NCBI GenBank assembly: GCA_013138965.1
Contig: WTBT01000048.1
Location: 1 to 64,000 of the forward strand
Direction: 5' to 3'
DNA from: Candidatus Aegiribacteria sp.
Lineage (GTDB): Bacteria; Fermentibacterota; Fermentibacteria; Fermentibacterales; JCC-6
Length of the DNA stretch: 64,000 bases
The notes under the pieces are model-generated. The model ran no database searches. It was not told the origin of the DNA and worked only from the letters and a program-made list of their open reading frames with translations. Position numbers and translations under genes: made by a program. This document shows, piece by piece, positions 35,927 to 44,125 of the stretch (within the stretch, counting starts at the first letter, position 1; each line of letters starts with the position of its first letter).

Positions 35927-36561
35927 TGATACTTGATAAAAGAGATAAAGACAGCATACTCAGGATAGCAGTTCTTGCCTCAGGCAGGGGATCGAACTTC
36001 GAAGCTCTCTGCAACGGCGACACGGGAAATGGTAGAATTTCCCTGCTGATAACTGACAATGATGAAGCTGATGTTCTTCGAAAGGCATCCGCATTGGGAG
36101 TTGAAGCCCTTTATATGTCGCCGGGCAGGTTCCGTACAAAATTCGGGGAGACGGAGGAGAGTGAATGGACCCGTCTTTTGATGGACAGAGGCATTGAACT
36201 TGTCTGCCTGGCCGGTCTTATGAGAATAATCAAAGGTTCTATGCTGGAGGAGTTCCGGGGCAGAATCATGAACATACATCCATCACTCCTTCCATCCTTC
36301 CCCGGGCTGCACGCTCAGAAGCAGGCACTTGATTATGGCGTCCGAATAACCGGCTGCACGGTCCATTACGTAGATGCCGATGTCGATACCGGTCCGATAA
36401 TTCTTCAGAAAGCGGTCTATGTGAAGGATGATGATACAGTTGAAACACTGTCCGGCAGGATACTGCAGCAGGAGCACATCGCATATTCCGAGGCTGTAAG
36501 GCTTTACTGCAGTGGTGTTTTTACCGATTCTGGAAGATATATATTGAAAACGGAAGAATGA
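35926..36561 (+). CDS. purN: phosphoribosylglycinamide formyltransferase
   Basis: Third step of purine synthesis, formylating GAR with 10-formyl-THF. N-terminal nucleotide loop IAVLASGRGSNFEAL; formyl-folate site MNIHPSLLPSFPGLHAQKQA with the catalytic Asn-His; ITGCTVHYVDADVDTGPII with catalytic Asp. 211 residues, family length. The ATG overlaps the preceding stop. No other pur genes are in the window. Confidence 0.95.
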   Translation: MILDKRDKDSILRIAVLASGRGSNFEALCNGDTGNGRISLLITDNDEADVLRKASALGVEALYMSPGRFRTKFGETEESEWTRLLMDRGIELVCLAGLMRIIKGSMLEEFRGRIMNIHPSLLPSFPGLHAQKQALDYGVRITGCTVHYVDADVDTGPIILQKAVYVKDDDTVETLSGRILQQEHIAYSEAVRLYCSGVFTDSGRYILKTEE

Positions 36562-36605
36562 CGGTTCTCCATTTGATGGAAGAACGTTTGAGAGGATAAT
36601 GTAAA

Positions 36606-37535
36606 ATGTACTGGCTACTGATATGGATGATGCTATTTTCCACTTCGGATGATCCCGTCCCGGCTTTTCCCTCCCTTGAACTTCGCGTCAATGGAAACCC
36701 GCTTCCTGAGAACCGACTGGCATTTGTAGTGATGCCCGGTGATTCTGTAACGCTGTCAGTACATAATGAGAATACCGGATGGAGCGCTACGGAAGGGTAT
36801 CCGTCCACCGGAGCCGGCGGTTCCTTCGGGTGGAGAGCCCCAAGGAGCCATGGTATCTTCCATATTGATGTAAGTTGCGCTGAAATGATTGAAAAGTACA
36901 CCGTCATAGTCCCGGTTGAATCCTGCAGATGGAGGACCACTACTCTTAATTCCTTCCCCATCGGAAGTTATGGAGACGGGAACAACCGTGACCGCATGCC
37001 GGAATATTTCATTGAGCTGGGTTCCAACTCATCCGGGGCAAGGATCTCAACCCATCTCACCCTTGGTCAGTTCCTCTGCCGTGTTGAGGGAGATTATCCA
37101 CAGTACATGGCCTTTGATCTGAGACTGGCCGATAAGCTCGAAGTAATACTGGCCGCGGTGCAGGAGGTTTATCCCCAGGCATCCGATATCCACAACATCA
37201 GCGGTTTCAGAACACCTGCATACAATGCCTCTATAGGCAACGAAACGACTGAGAGCCTTCACCTTTACGGACAGGCCGCCGATATCTGGATTGAAAGCTG
37301 GCCCTCGAACAATCTCATGGACGATATCGATCGGAACAAACGAGTTGATGTATACGATGGCGAATATCTTGTTGAGATCGTCAGGAGGCTGGAAGTTGAG
37401 GGGAAAGTTATTACCGGAGGCGCGTCCGCGTACAGATGGATTCCTACCCACGGCCCCTTTGTTCATATCGATATTCGCGGAAGCATGGCTGTCTGGCCTA
37501 CGACCAGAACTCTTGTAACGGATCCAGTCATTTGA
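36606..37535 (+). CDS. secreted M15-type peptidoglycan peptidase
   Basis: 309 residues with a short hydrophobic N-terminus. The C-terminal third carries the M15/YcbK-type zinc site: ISGFRTPAYNA, ESLHLYGQAADIWI (HxxxxxxAxD) and the final GPFVHIDIRG. The first half is a beta domain (LELRVNGNPLPENR, SWGWRAP-like segment FGWRAP). Likely a D,D- or L,D-carboxypeptidase acting on stem peptides. GAGAGG precedes the ATG. The next gene is an L,D-transpeptidase, so the pair fits wall remodelling. Confidence 0.85.
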   Translation: MYWLLIWMMLFSTSDDPVPAFPSLELRVNGNPLPENRLAFVVMPGDSVTLSVHNENTGWSATEGYPSTGAGGSFGWRAPRSHGIFHIDVSCAEMIEKYTVIVPVESCRWRTTTLNSFPIGSYGDGNNRDRMPEYFIELGSNSSGARISTHLTLGQFLCRVEGDYPQYMAFDLRLADKLEVILAAVQEVYPQASDIHNISGFRTPAYNASIGNETTESLHLYGQAADIWIESWPSNNLMDDIDRNKRVDVYDGEYLVEIVRRLEVEGKVITGGASAYRWIPTHGPFVHIDIRGSMAVWPTTRTLVTDPVI

Positions 37536-37549
37536 AAGGCACAACCTGA

Positions 37550-38356
37550 ATGAATTCACTTAAAACTGCCACTATAGTACTCGCCTGTGTGCTTCTGGCC
37601 GGTCTTATCATCAGTTTGGTGAGTGCGGATGCTCTATCAAGAAAGCTGATAGACCTGCAGCTGGACTACATGTTCGCCATGGATGAATTGCGGATACTCA
37701 GTTCTGAAAGAGATACGCTTGTGGATATACATTCTTTCTACCGTCTGCGGGCCGATTCACTGGATCTGCTGAAATACAGGCTGGATTCCCTCCAGGCTTT
37801 GATGCAGGTGTTTGAACTGAATGAAAACTATGTAGGATACTACCTTCTTATCGATACCTACCAGAACAGATTTCACATCAGAAGGAACATCGGTGACGGT
37901 GACGATATCCTGGTGAGGTCAGGCTACTGTGCTACAGGAAAAGGATGGACAAATAACGATCAGGGCCAGGTGTGGGATTTCTCCACACCCAGAGGTCTCA
38001 GGTACGTAATAGAAAAGAGTGAGAATCCATACTGGTACAGACCGGACTGGTACTGGGAGGAGATGAACATTATACCTCCGGAACCGGATGAGTACATCGT
38101 TATTCCTGATACGATCTCATGGGAGGAGCAGATATCCTTCTACCATGATTCCCTGACTGCGGCCGAGAGGGTTTATGTCAAAAGGGTTCCCGGAGCTCTG
38201 GGTTCGTACAAGATTGACCTCGGTGGCGGGATTCTTATCCATTACGGAGTGGGTAGAGGCAGAAATGTAAGTCACGGATGCATCAGAATGGGAAGCAGCG
38301 ATCTGGAGGCTCTGTACAGTTTACTTCCAGTCGGCGCTCCTGTAATCATATATTGA
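37550..38356 (+). CDS. L,D-transpeptidase (YkuD)
   Basis: Forms 3-3 cross-links in peptidoglycan or attaches proteins to it. An N-terminal membrane anchor (TIVLACVLLAGLIISLV), a helical coiled-coil-like stretch (residues ~30-95, with leucine-rich heptads), then the YkuD domain from about residue 100. Catalytic motif ILIHYGVG followed by NVSHGCIRM, with the active Cys in SHGC. It lies 14 bases after the M15 peptidase gene. Confidence 0.93.
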   Translation: MNSLKTATIVLACVLLAGLIISLVSADALSRKLIDLQLDYMFAMDELRILSSERDTLVDIHSFYRLRADSLDLLKYRLDSLQALMQVFELNENYVGYYLLIDTYQNRFHIRRNIGDGDDILVRSGYCATGKGWTNNDQGQVWDFSTPRGLRYVIEKSENPYWYRPDWYWEEMNIIPPEPDEYIVIPDTISWEEQISFYHDSLTAAERVYVKRVPGALGSYKIDLGGGILIHYGVGRGRNVSHGCIRMGSSDLEALYSLLPVGAPVIIY

Positions 38357-38368
38357 GAGGTTGTTCGG

Positions 38369-39820
38369 TTGCACAAATCACATGTTCATATTGAAGAGAG
38401 CATCAAGATTTCCCGGAACACTGACAGCAGACATATCCTCATTATCGGAATATCTCTGATAGTCGCACTCATACTGCTGTTCCTTATCTCAATGCTCTTC
38501 AATTCACCTGGATCGGACGGAGGACTGGGACAGGTGGTTCCGGCCGATTCATCCGATACTGAGACTTTGACTGTTATTGAAGATGAACTCTTCCTTGAGG
38601 AAATACCGGAGTTCTGGCTTCAGGCAAGAGCCTTATCAACGGGCAATGCCGGGTGGGGGCCGGATATAGTCGCTCCCTTTGATAAACTCTGGTTCATCAG
38701 ATCAAATGCGGGAAGGGAGTTCTTCTCATCTCCGGCCTTTGTTGACGGAGTACTCTATTTTGGCTGCAACGACGGCAATCTGCGTGCTGTGGACGCTGCC
38801 CACGGTTCTGTGAAATGGACATTCGCTACTGTCTGTGGAATTTCTGGAGAGCCGGCAGTGGATTCCACAACAGTATACTTCGGCGGTCAGGACGGCATTA
38901 TCTACGCCCTCGACAGATTCTCCGGAAACAAACGATGGTCAGCCGGTCTCGGTTATCATGTATTCTGTAATACAGCCATTCTTTCCGATACGCTTATCCT
39001 TACAGGCAATTCAATGGGGAAGATCTGCGCTTTGAATGCCCGCACCGGCGAACCGGTATGGGACGATGAGATCGGAGGGATAATCCTGGGTCCTGTTATA
39101 GTTGATTCCATGGCTGTGTTTTCCACTGAGAGCGGGAATATTGTCGCATTCGATCCTGAAGGGAATCGGCTCTGGGCCAGAGACTACAGCAGTCAGGCGT
39201 CACCGCCTTCGGCTGATGACACAGGTGTATATGCCGGTTTTTCAAACGGTGTCGTAAGGAAATTCTCCCTGCATGACGGACATGTCATGTGGGAAACCGA
39301 TATTGTAAGTTCTGCTTCAAGATGCCTCCTGGCACGCCCCGTGATAGTGGGAGACGTGGTTCTCGCAGCCACAAATGATGGGCAGCTCATCTCCCTGGCA
39401 GCCTCTGACGGGACCCTACTCTGGAGACAGAATTTTGATAACTGGATTCAGCTGCCGCCTGCAGTGGGGCAGGAGATGGTCTACGTAGCCTGCGATGATC
39501 AGAGGATGCATATTCTTGACCTTAATACCGGAGCAAAGCTTGATTCTCTTGAAATGGATGGTTATTCCGGAACAGCGCCTCTTCTTGTCAACGGCACACT
39601 CTATTTCGGGAACACTTCCGGTGACTTCATAGCTCTTAGGGGTACTGTACCTGAAGAGGATTCACTTGAGACAGCGGAAGAGCTGCTGGAAGAGCTGTCT
39701 GATGCAGTTATCGAAGAGGCGGTTACCGATGAGGAAACTCCAATGGAAATGATACAGGCGCTTCCAGGGGGCCGGGAGAATGATCCCGAGAGCGCTGCTG
39801 ATTCAACGGAGACGGAGTGA
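38369..39820 (+). CDS. membrane-anchored PQQ-type beta-propeller protein (BamB-like)
   Basis: TTG start with GAGAGG eight bases upstream. One membrane helix at about residues 22-45 (ILIIGISLIVALILLFL), a linker, then repeated propeller blades with the PQQ-like pattern: VDGVLYFGCNDGNLRAVDA, VDSTTVYFGGQDGIIYALD, LILTGNSMGKICALN, VVLAATNDGQLISLAA, LYFGNTSGDFIALR. An acidic tail of about 55 residues follows. Most likely a scaffold in the envelope; no cofactor binding is implied. The stop overlaps the era start. Confidence 0.85.
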   Translation: MHKSHVHIEESIKISRNTDSRHILIIGISLIVALILLFLISMLFNSPGSDGGLGQVVPADSSDTETLTVIEDELFLEEIPEFWLQARALSTGNAGWGPDIVAPFDKLWFIRSNAGREFFSSPAFVDGVLYFGCNDGNLRAVDAAHGSVKWTFATVCGISGEPAVDSTTVYFGGQDGIIYALDRFSGNKRWSAGLGYHVFCNTAILSDTLILTGNSMGKICALNARTGEPVWDDEIGGIILGPVIVDSMAVFSTESGNIVAFDPEGNRLWARDYSSQASPPSADDTGVYAGFSNGVVRKFSLHDGHVMWETDIVSSASRCLLARPVIVGDVVLAATNDGQLISLAASDGTLLWRQNFDNWIQLPPAVGQEMVYVACDDQRMHILDLNTGAKLDSLEMDGYSGTAPLLVNGTLYFGNTSGDFIALRGTVPEEDSLETAEELLEELSDAVIEEAVTDEETPMEMIQALPGGRENDPESAADSTETE

Positions 39821-40692
39821 TGAAGAAACCTGACAGAATACGCTCTGGATACGCAGCAATAGCCGGGGCTGCGAATTCAGGTAAATCAGCCCTGATCAAC
39901 GCTCTTTCATGCAGGAATATATCTCCTTCGTACAACTTTAAAGGTATAACAAGGATTCCCATCTCAAGCATATATATGACTGAAAATGAACAGGTATGCT
40001 TCATTGATACTCCTCCACTGGATTATTATGAAGATGAAGAACTTTTCAGCAGCGTTGACGTCATATGCCTGACTCTTAACTCCACCGAACTATCAACAAA
40101 GCTGAAATCTCCGGTTCTGCGAAGCTTCATAAACAGAAATAGACAACTTCCTATAATATTCGTGCCTACTTTCATCGATTACTTTCCCGCAGAACTCCAT
40201 GGAGCTTTTACAAACCAGATATCAATGTCGGTCAATTATCAGGAGATAGTTCCAGTATGCGCTCCCTGCGGTCAGGGAATTAAAAGGCTTCACAGTGTGA
40301 TATTGAAATACTTGCCTGAAAGGGGCAGGCTGTTTCCTGACGGCTGCACCTCACTGCATTCGGAAAGATTTCTGGTAAGCGAACAGATCAGGATAAGTCT
40401 TTTCAGTGTGCTTCCAGCAGATATAGCAGCTTCAACCGCGGTACAGATCGAGGAATTTTCCATACGCGATGATAAGAGGTACGTCAGGGCCAATCTGCAT
40501 GTTGCCCGTCATTCGAACAAGGGCGTGGTAATCGGCAGGAAGGGAGCAATGCTTCAGAACATAGCGGATATAGCGTCAAAGGGTGCTTCCAGAATTATCG
40601 AAAGACCCCTTTATCTTGATCTATGGGTGAAGGTCAGGGAATCGTGGCCTGAAAACCGTGATGACCTCCTTGAATTCGGGTATCTCTATTGA
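39820..40692 (+). CDS. era: Era-like GTPase with degenerate G motifs and KH domain
   Basis: Era assists 30S assembly by binding the 16S rRNA 3' end. G1 is intact (GAANSGKSALI), G3 reads DTPPL in place of DTPGL/H, and the G4 NKxD position is VPTFID, so Asn and Lys are lost. The C-terminal KH domain is well kept (KGVVIGRKGAMLQNIADIA), with the expected ERPLYLDLWVKVRE ending. Start ATG 39820 (GTG 39817 also possible). Followed by scpA with overlap. The family call is firm; normal GTP specificity is doubtful. Confidence 0.85.
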   Translation: MKKPDRIRSGYAAIAGAANSGKSALINALSCRNISPSYNFKGITRIPISSIYMTENEQVCFIDTPPLDYYEDEELFSSVDVICLTLNSTELSTKLKSPVLRSFINRNRQLPIIFVPTFIDYFPAELHGAFTNQISMSVNYQEIVPVCAPCGQGIKRLHSVILKYLPERGRLFPDGCTSLHSERFLVSEQIRISLFSVLPADIAASTAVQIEEFSIRDDKRYVRANLHVARHSNKGVVIGRKGAMLQNIADIASKGASRIIERPLYLDLWVKVRESWPENRDDLLEFGYLY

Positions 40693-41441
40693 AGGAAAAG
40701 ACCGTTCTCGGCAACAGCTGCAGGATAGAACTGGAGGCTTTTGAAGGTCCCCTTGACCTTCTTCTGTATCTATTGCGGCGGGATGAGATCGATATTTACG
40801 ATATCCCGGTTGCTCATGTAGCCGGCCAGTTCCTGCAATATATCAGAAGAGCCCAAGAGCTTGATCTGGACATAGCCAGTGAGTACCTGGTTATGGCTGC
40901 CACACTTACGAAGATGAAAAGCAAGGCTCTCCTCCCGGCGCACAGGTATGACGGGGAGGAGGAGGTTGATCCGGGAGCTGAACTGAGGCGTCAGCTCATA
41001 CTCTACAGAGCTTTCCGCATGATAGCGGAAGAACTGCAGAGAAGCGAAGAAACCTGGACAGATATCTATACGTCACCCGGCGAACGTGCCAGATGGTCAT
41101 CTGATTTCATTGAGATCGAACCGGGACAGGCATCACTGCTTGACCTTCTGAAAGCTCTCAACAGCCTCTCCGAAGAGGAAGCTGAACTTCCATCTCAGAG
41201 AATTCAGCGAACCCTTCTGACCATCAGCGAATGTATAGGTACACTTGAAAAAAAAATAGTTCCCGGTAAGACCGTTTCCTTCAGAGAAATAATCGGTCCT
41301 CAGCCCGAAAGATCCAGAATTGTATCATATTTCATCACAATTCTTGAGCTTATAAGAAGAGGATGGATATGCTGCCACCAGGCGTATCCGTTCTCTGAAA
41401 TAGGGCTCCAACGTACTGAAAGGTGGAGCGTTGATTCTTGA
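40689..41441 (+). CDS. scpA: segregation and condensation protein A
   Basis: Kleisin subunit of the bacterial SMC condensin. Signature EAFEGPLDLLLYLLRRDEID followed by IPVAHVAGQFLQYI at the N-terminus, and MAATLTKMKSKALLP in the helical part. 250 residues, typical. TTG start overlapping era; the end overlaps scpB by 11 bases. The smc gene is not in the window. Confidence 0.94.
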   Translation: MKEKTVLGNSCRIELEAFEGPLDLLLYLLRRDEIDIYDIPVAHVAGQFLQYIRRAQELDLDIASEYLVMAATLTKMKSKALLPAHRYDGEEEVDPGAELRRQLILYRAFRMIAEELQRSEETWTDIYTSPGERARWSSDFIEIEPGQASLLDLLKALNSLSEEEAELPSQRIQRTLLTISECIGTLEKKIVPGKTVSFREIIGPQPERSRIVSYFITILELIRRGWICCHQAYPFSEIGLQRTERWSVDS

Positions 41442-42009
41442 CAGATTAGCAAGAGAAGTAGAAGCATTGATCTTCGCTTCAGAAAAGCCGCTCAGCATCG
41501 AGCAGCTGTGTGAATACACCGGAAGCGGTGAGGATTCTATTCATCAGGCCCTGGACAGGCTTAACAAGTCATTCCTGGATCAGCAGCATGCCCTGACGAT
41601 AATAGAAGTTGCAGGCGGATTCCGTATCGCAACAGACAGAGAGTTCGGAGATGTTGTCTCGCAGCTTTTCGAGGGGAGGAAACCGGGGAAACTGTCCCGG
41701 GCAGCCCTTGAGACAATGGCTGTGATTGCTTACAGTCAGCCATGTACCAGGATAGCAATAGAATCCATAAGAGGAGTTAACTGCGACAGCGCCATAAGAA
41801 CGCTGCTGGAAAGGGATATGATAAGGATCTCAGGAAGAATGGAAACACCGGGAAGGCCTCTGCTGTATTCGACAACCAGAACTTTCCTGGAGTATTTCGG
41901 GCTTAGCAACCTGGACCACCTTCCAAGGTTCGATGAAATTGAAGAACTCCTCGGCATGAGTTCCTCTGAATTGGAGGAGAGGGATCTGTTTGGCTCAGGA
42001 GAAGAATAG
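41431..42009 (+). CDS. scpB: segregation and condensation protein B
   Basis: Winged-helix partner of ScpA. Motifs: EALIFASEKPLSIEQL, GGFRIATDREF, LSRAALETMAVIAYSQPCTR and the IRGVNCDSAIRTLLERDMI segment, which is the conserved core (IRGVxxxxxIxxLxxxxLI). TTG start with AAAGGTGG upstream. The stop lies inside rluB's 5' end. The scpA-scpB-rluB order is widely conserved. Confidence 0.95.
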   Translation: MILDRLAREVEALIFASEKPLSIEQLCEYTGSGEDSIHQALDRLNKSFLDQQHALTIIEVAGGFRIATDREFGDVVSQLFEGRKPGKLSRAALETMAVIAYSQPCTRIAIESIRGVNCDSAIRTLLERDMIRISGRMETPGRPLLYSTTRTFLEYFGLSNLDHLPRFDEIEELLGMSSSELEERDLFGSGEE

Positions 42010-42718
42010 TTACCGACTGAACAGATACCTCGCGAGGGCAGGGATAGCTTCCAGAAGAAAGAGCGACCTTCTTATCCAGGAAGGTAAAATATCGGTCAAC
42101 GGTGAAATCATCACTATTCCCGGGTTCAGGGTATCCGACACGGACGAGGTAACCTATAAGGGGCATTCGATTAAGCTTCAACCTTTCCGGACGGCTGTCC
42201 TTAACAAACCACATGGTTTCGAGACAACACTGTCGCCTGATTCGAAGAGGTCTATTCTAAGGCTGATACGTGGTCTTCCGCCGGGAACGGTGCCGGTGGG
42301 TCGTCTGGACATTAACACCGGTGGACTGCTCCTGCTCAGTAATGACGGAGAGCTGGTAAACCGTCTTACTCATCCTTCATGGGAAGTTGAAAGGGAATAC
42401 AGAGTTTTCCTGAAGAACCAGCCCGGTCCATCAGCGCTGCGATCTCTCAGAAAAGGGGCTTCGATAGGTCATGGGGAATTCTCAAAACCAATCTCTGTTA
42501 AATCCTCGGGAAAGAATTCGATTAACGTAGTTCTGCGAACCGGAAGGAATCATGAAGTTCGCAGACTGCTTGAAGCATGCGGTATTCACCTTGAAGGCCT
42601 TGAACGTGTTCGATATGGATCCGTTACCTTGAAGGGTTTGCAGCGGGGTAAATGGCGTCTGCTTGACGATGACGAACTTAAGGCTCTGATGAAAACCGTC
42701 AGACTCGATTACAATTGA
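41990..42718 (+). CDS. rluB: 23S rRNA pseudouridine synthase (RluB/RsuA family)
   Basis: N-terminal S4 RNA-binding domain (RLNRYLARAGIASRRKSD) and catalytic domain with the Asp in VGRLDINTGGLLLLSNDGE; the LTHP and EVRRLLEACG segments follow. 242 residues, usual for RluB-type enzymes. TTG start with GGAGGAGAGGG upstream, overlapping scpB by 20 bases. The exact target position cannot be told from sequence alone. Confidence 0.93.
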   Translation: MAQEKNSYRLNRYLARAGIASRRKSDLLIQEGKISVNGEIITIPGFRVSDTDEVTYKGHSIKLQPFRTAVLNKPHGFETTLSPDSKRSILRLIRGLPPGTVPVGRLDINTGGLLLLSNDGELVNRLTHPSWEVEREYRVFLKNQPGPSALRSLRKGASIGHGEFSKPISVKSSGKNSINVVLRTGRNHEVRRLLEACGIHLEGLERVRYGSVTLKGLQRGKWRLLDDDELKALMKTVRLDYN

Positions 42719-42733
42719 CAAAAATCCGCTCTA

Positions 42734-42762
42734 TTGACTTATACTCTGATTATTCCAATATT
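42734..42762 (+). promoter_or_regulatory. candidate promoter of the cmk-plsC-rpsA run
   Basis: TTGACT at 42734-42739 and AATATT at 42757-42762 with 17 bases between. An overlapping alternative is TTGACA (42715-42720) with TTATAC (42739-42744), 18 bases apart. This is the first real gap in the gene run since 38.4 kb, so a promoter here is plausible. Confidence 0.45.
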
Positions 42763-42797
42763 TGCAGCCACTTTGAATAGAAAGGGTGTGACCTTGC

Positions 42798-43463
42798 CTG
42801 ACTCGCCTGACTAGAGTAATAGCCATTGACGGACCCGCCGCTTCCGGAAAGAGCACAACCGCTCGACTGGTTGCAGAACGGCTGGGTTTCTCCTACCTTG
42901 ATACCGGAGCCATGTACCGCGCTTCGGCTCTTTTAGCAATCCGTAATTCAATTGACTTTGATGATTCGATCAGGGTGGCTGAGCTTATTCGCAGCCATTC
43001 AATAGATATCAGGGAAGGTAATATCTTCATCGATGATGAGGATGTTTCTGTTCTTATCAGGACCCCTGAAATAAGCGATGCCGCCAGCAGGATATCGTCT
43101 GGTTCTTCTGTTCGTCGGGAGATGGTGGCTCTTCAGCGCAGGTTCGCTGAAAACCACGATACAGTTGCTGAAGGCAGAGATATGGGGACGGTGGTATTCC
43201 CCTGTGCAGACCTGAAAGTTTACGTTATTGCTGATGTCGCAGTGCGAATTATAAGAAGGTGGAGAGAGCACATTGCAAAGGGCGAAAAAGCTGATTATGA
43301 CATGCTGCTAAGATCACAGCTCGAAAGGGATCGAAGAGACAGAAGCAGGTCTGACAGCCCCCTAAGGCTGGCTCCCGGGGCTTCAATCCTTGATTCAACC
43401 CTTATGAGCATTGATCAGCAGGTTTCAGCTGTTCTGGACCTTTACAGGAAGAGATTGAATTGA
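42798..43463 (+). CDS. cmk: cytidylate kinase with probable CTG start
   Basis: Phosphorylates CMP/dCMP. The first ATG (42912) lies after the P-loop, so the gene must begin upstream: the frame reads VIAIDGPAASGKSTTARLVA with the Walker A motif, then LDTGAMYRASALLA. Upstream of that only CTG 42798 or CTG 42807 is available before an in-frame TGA; ATG, GTG and TTG are missing. AGAAAGGG at 42779-42786 could serve as ribosome-binding site. The downstream AEGRDMGTVVFP and ISRSDSPLRLAPGA-like segment RSRSDSPLRLAPGA are typical of Cmk. 222 residues, normal length. Confidence 0.9.
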   Translation: MTRLTRVIAIDGPAASGKSTTARLVAERLGFSYLDTGAMYRASALLAIRNSIDFDDSIRVAELIRSHSIDIREGNIFIDDEDVSVLIRTPEISDAASRISSGSSVRREMVALQRRFAENHDTVAEGRDMGTVVFPCADLKVYVIADVAVRIIRRWREHIAKGEKADYDMLLRSQLERDRRDRSRSDSPLRLAPGASILDSTLMSIDQQVSAVLDLYRKRLN

Positions 43464-44098
43464 ACCCTATGAAGGAATCTGTCAGAATACGCATACAGTA
43501 CTACGGCGGCTGGCTTGCACGGATTCTGTTCGGGTTCATCGTGCGGGGAGCTGATAAAGTTCCCAGGCATGGTGGATTAATAATAGCCTGCAACCACATT
43601 TCAGAAATGGATCCACCTGTACTGGGATTCTCCATCCCGCGAACTTTTGCGATTATGGCCAAGGTTGAGCTTTTCAAGCACAGATTCGGAGATTTCTTTC
43701 TCAATAAATTGAACGCTTTCCCTGTTAACAGGGCAGGAATTGATACGAAGGCTCTGAGAACGGCAATAGATTTTCTCAAGGATGGGGAGGCTGTTGTTAT
43801 TTTTCCTGAGGGCACAAGAAGTCATGACGGGCGCCTTCTTCCGGCGAAAGCTGGAATAAGCCTCATAGCATCCGCATCAGGAGCCCCTGTGCTGCCAGCT
43901 TTTATATGGGGCACCGATCATGCGGGGAAAGCACTGATAAGACAAGGGAAACCATTCAGCGTCAGCTTCGGAAGACTGATCTCAAGCAGGAAACTGATGG
44001 AAATAAAGAAGAAAGAAGGAAAGAAAGCTGTGGCTGAAGCTATAATTACCGCTATAGCTGAGACAGGTTATGAAACAGGATTATATTCCAATCAATAA
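43460..44098 (+). CDS. plsC: 1-acyl-sn-glycerol-3-phosphate acyltransferase
   Basis: Makes phosphatidic acid from lysophosphatidic acid at the inner membrane. Catalytic HX4D motif in CNHISEMDPP, glycerol-phosphate-binding motif FPEGTRSHDG, and a PLFXXX-like segment FPVNRAGID. 212 residues. TTG start overlapping the cmk stop by four bases. cmk-plsC-rpsA is a conserved gene order in many bacteria. Confidence 0.94.
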   Translation: MNPMKESVRIRIQYYGGWLARILFGFIVRGADKVPRHGGLIIACNHISEMDPPVLGFSIPRTFAIMAKVELFKHRFGDFFLNKLNAFPVNRAGIDTKALRTAIDFLKDGEAVVIFPEGTRSHDGRLLPAKAGISLIASASGAPVLPAFIWGTDHAGKALIRQGKPFSVSFGRLISSRKLMEIKKKEGKKAVAEAIITAIAETGYETGLYSNQ

Positions 44099-44125
44099 TG
44101 AATAGTAAAAAAAGAAAGGAACAAT

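Noticed and set aside
42912-43463. cmk starting at the first ATG
   Set aside because: This would remove the P-loop at about 42830-42865, which is clearly conserved in the upstream frame.
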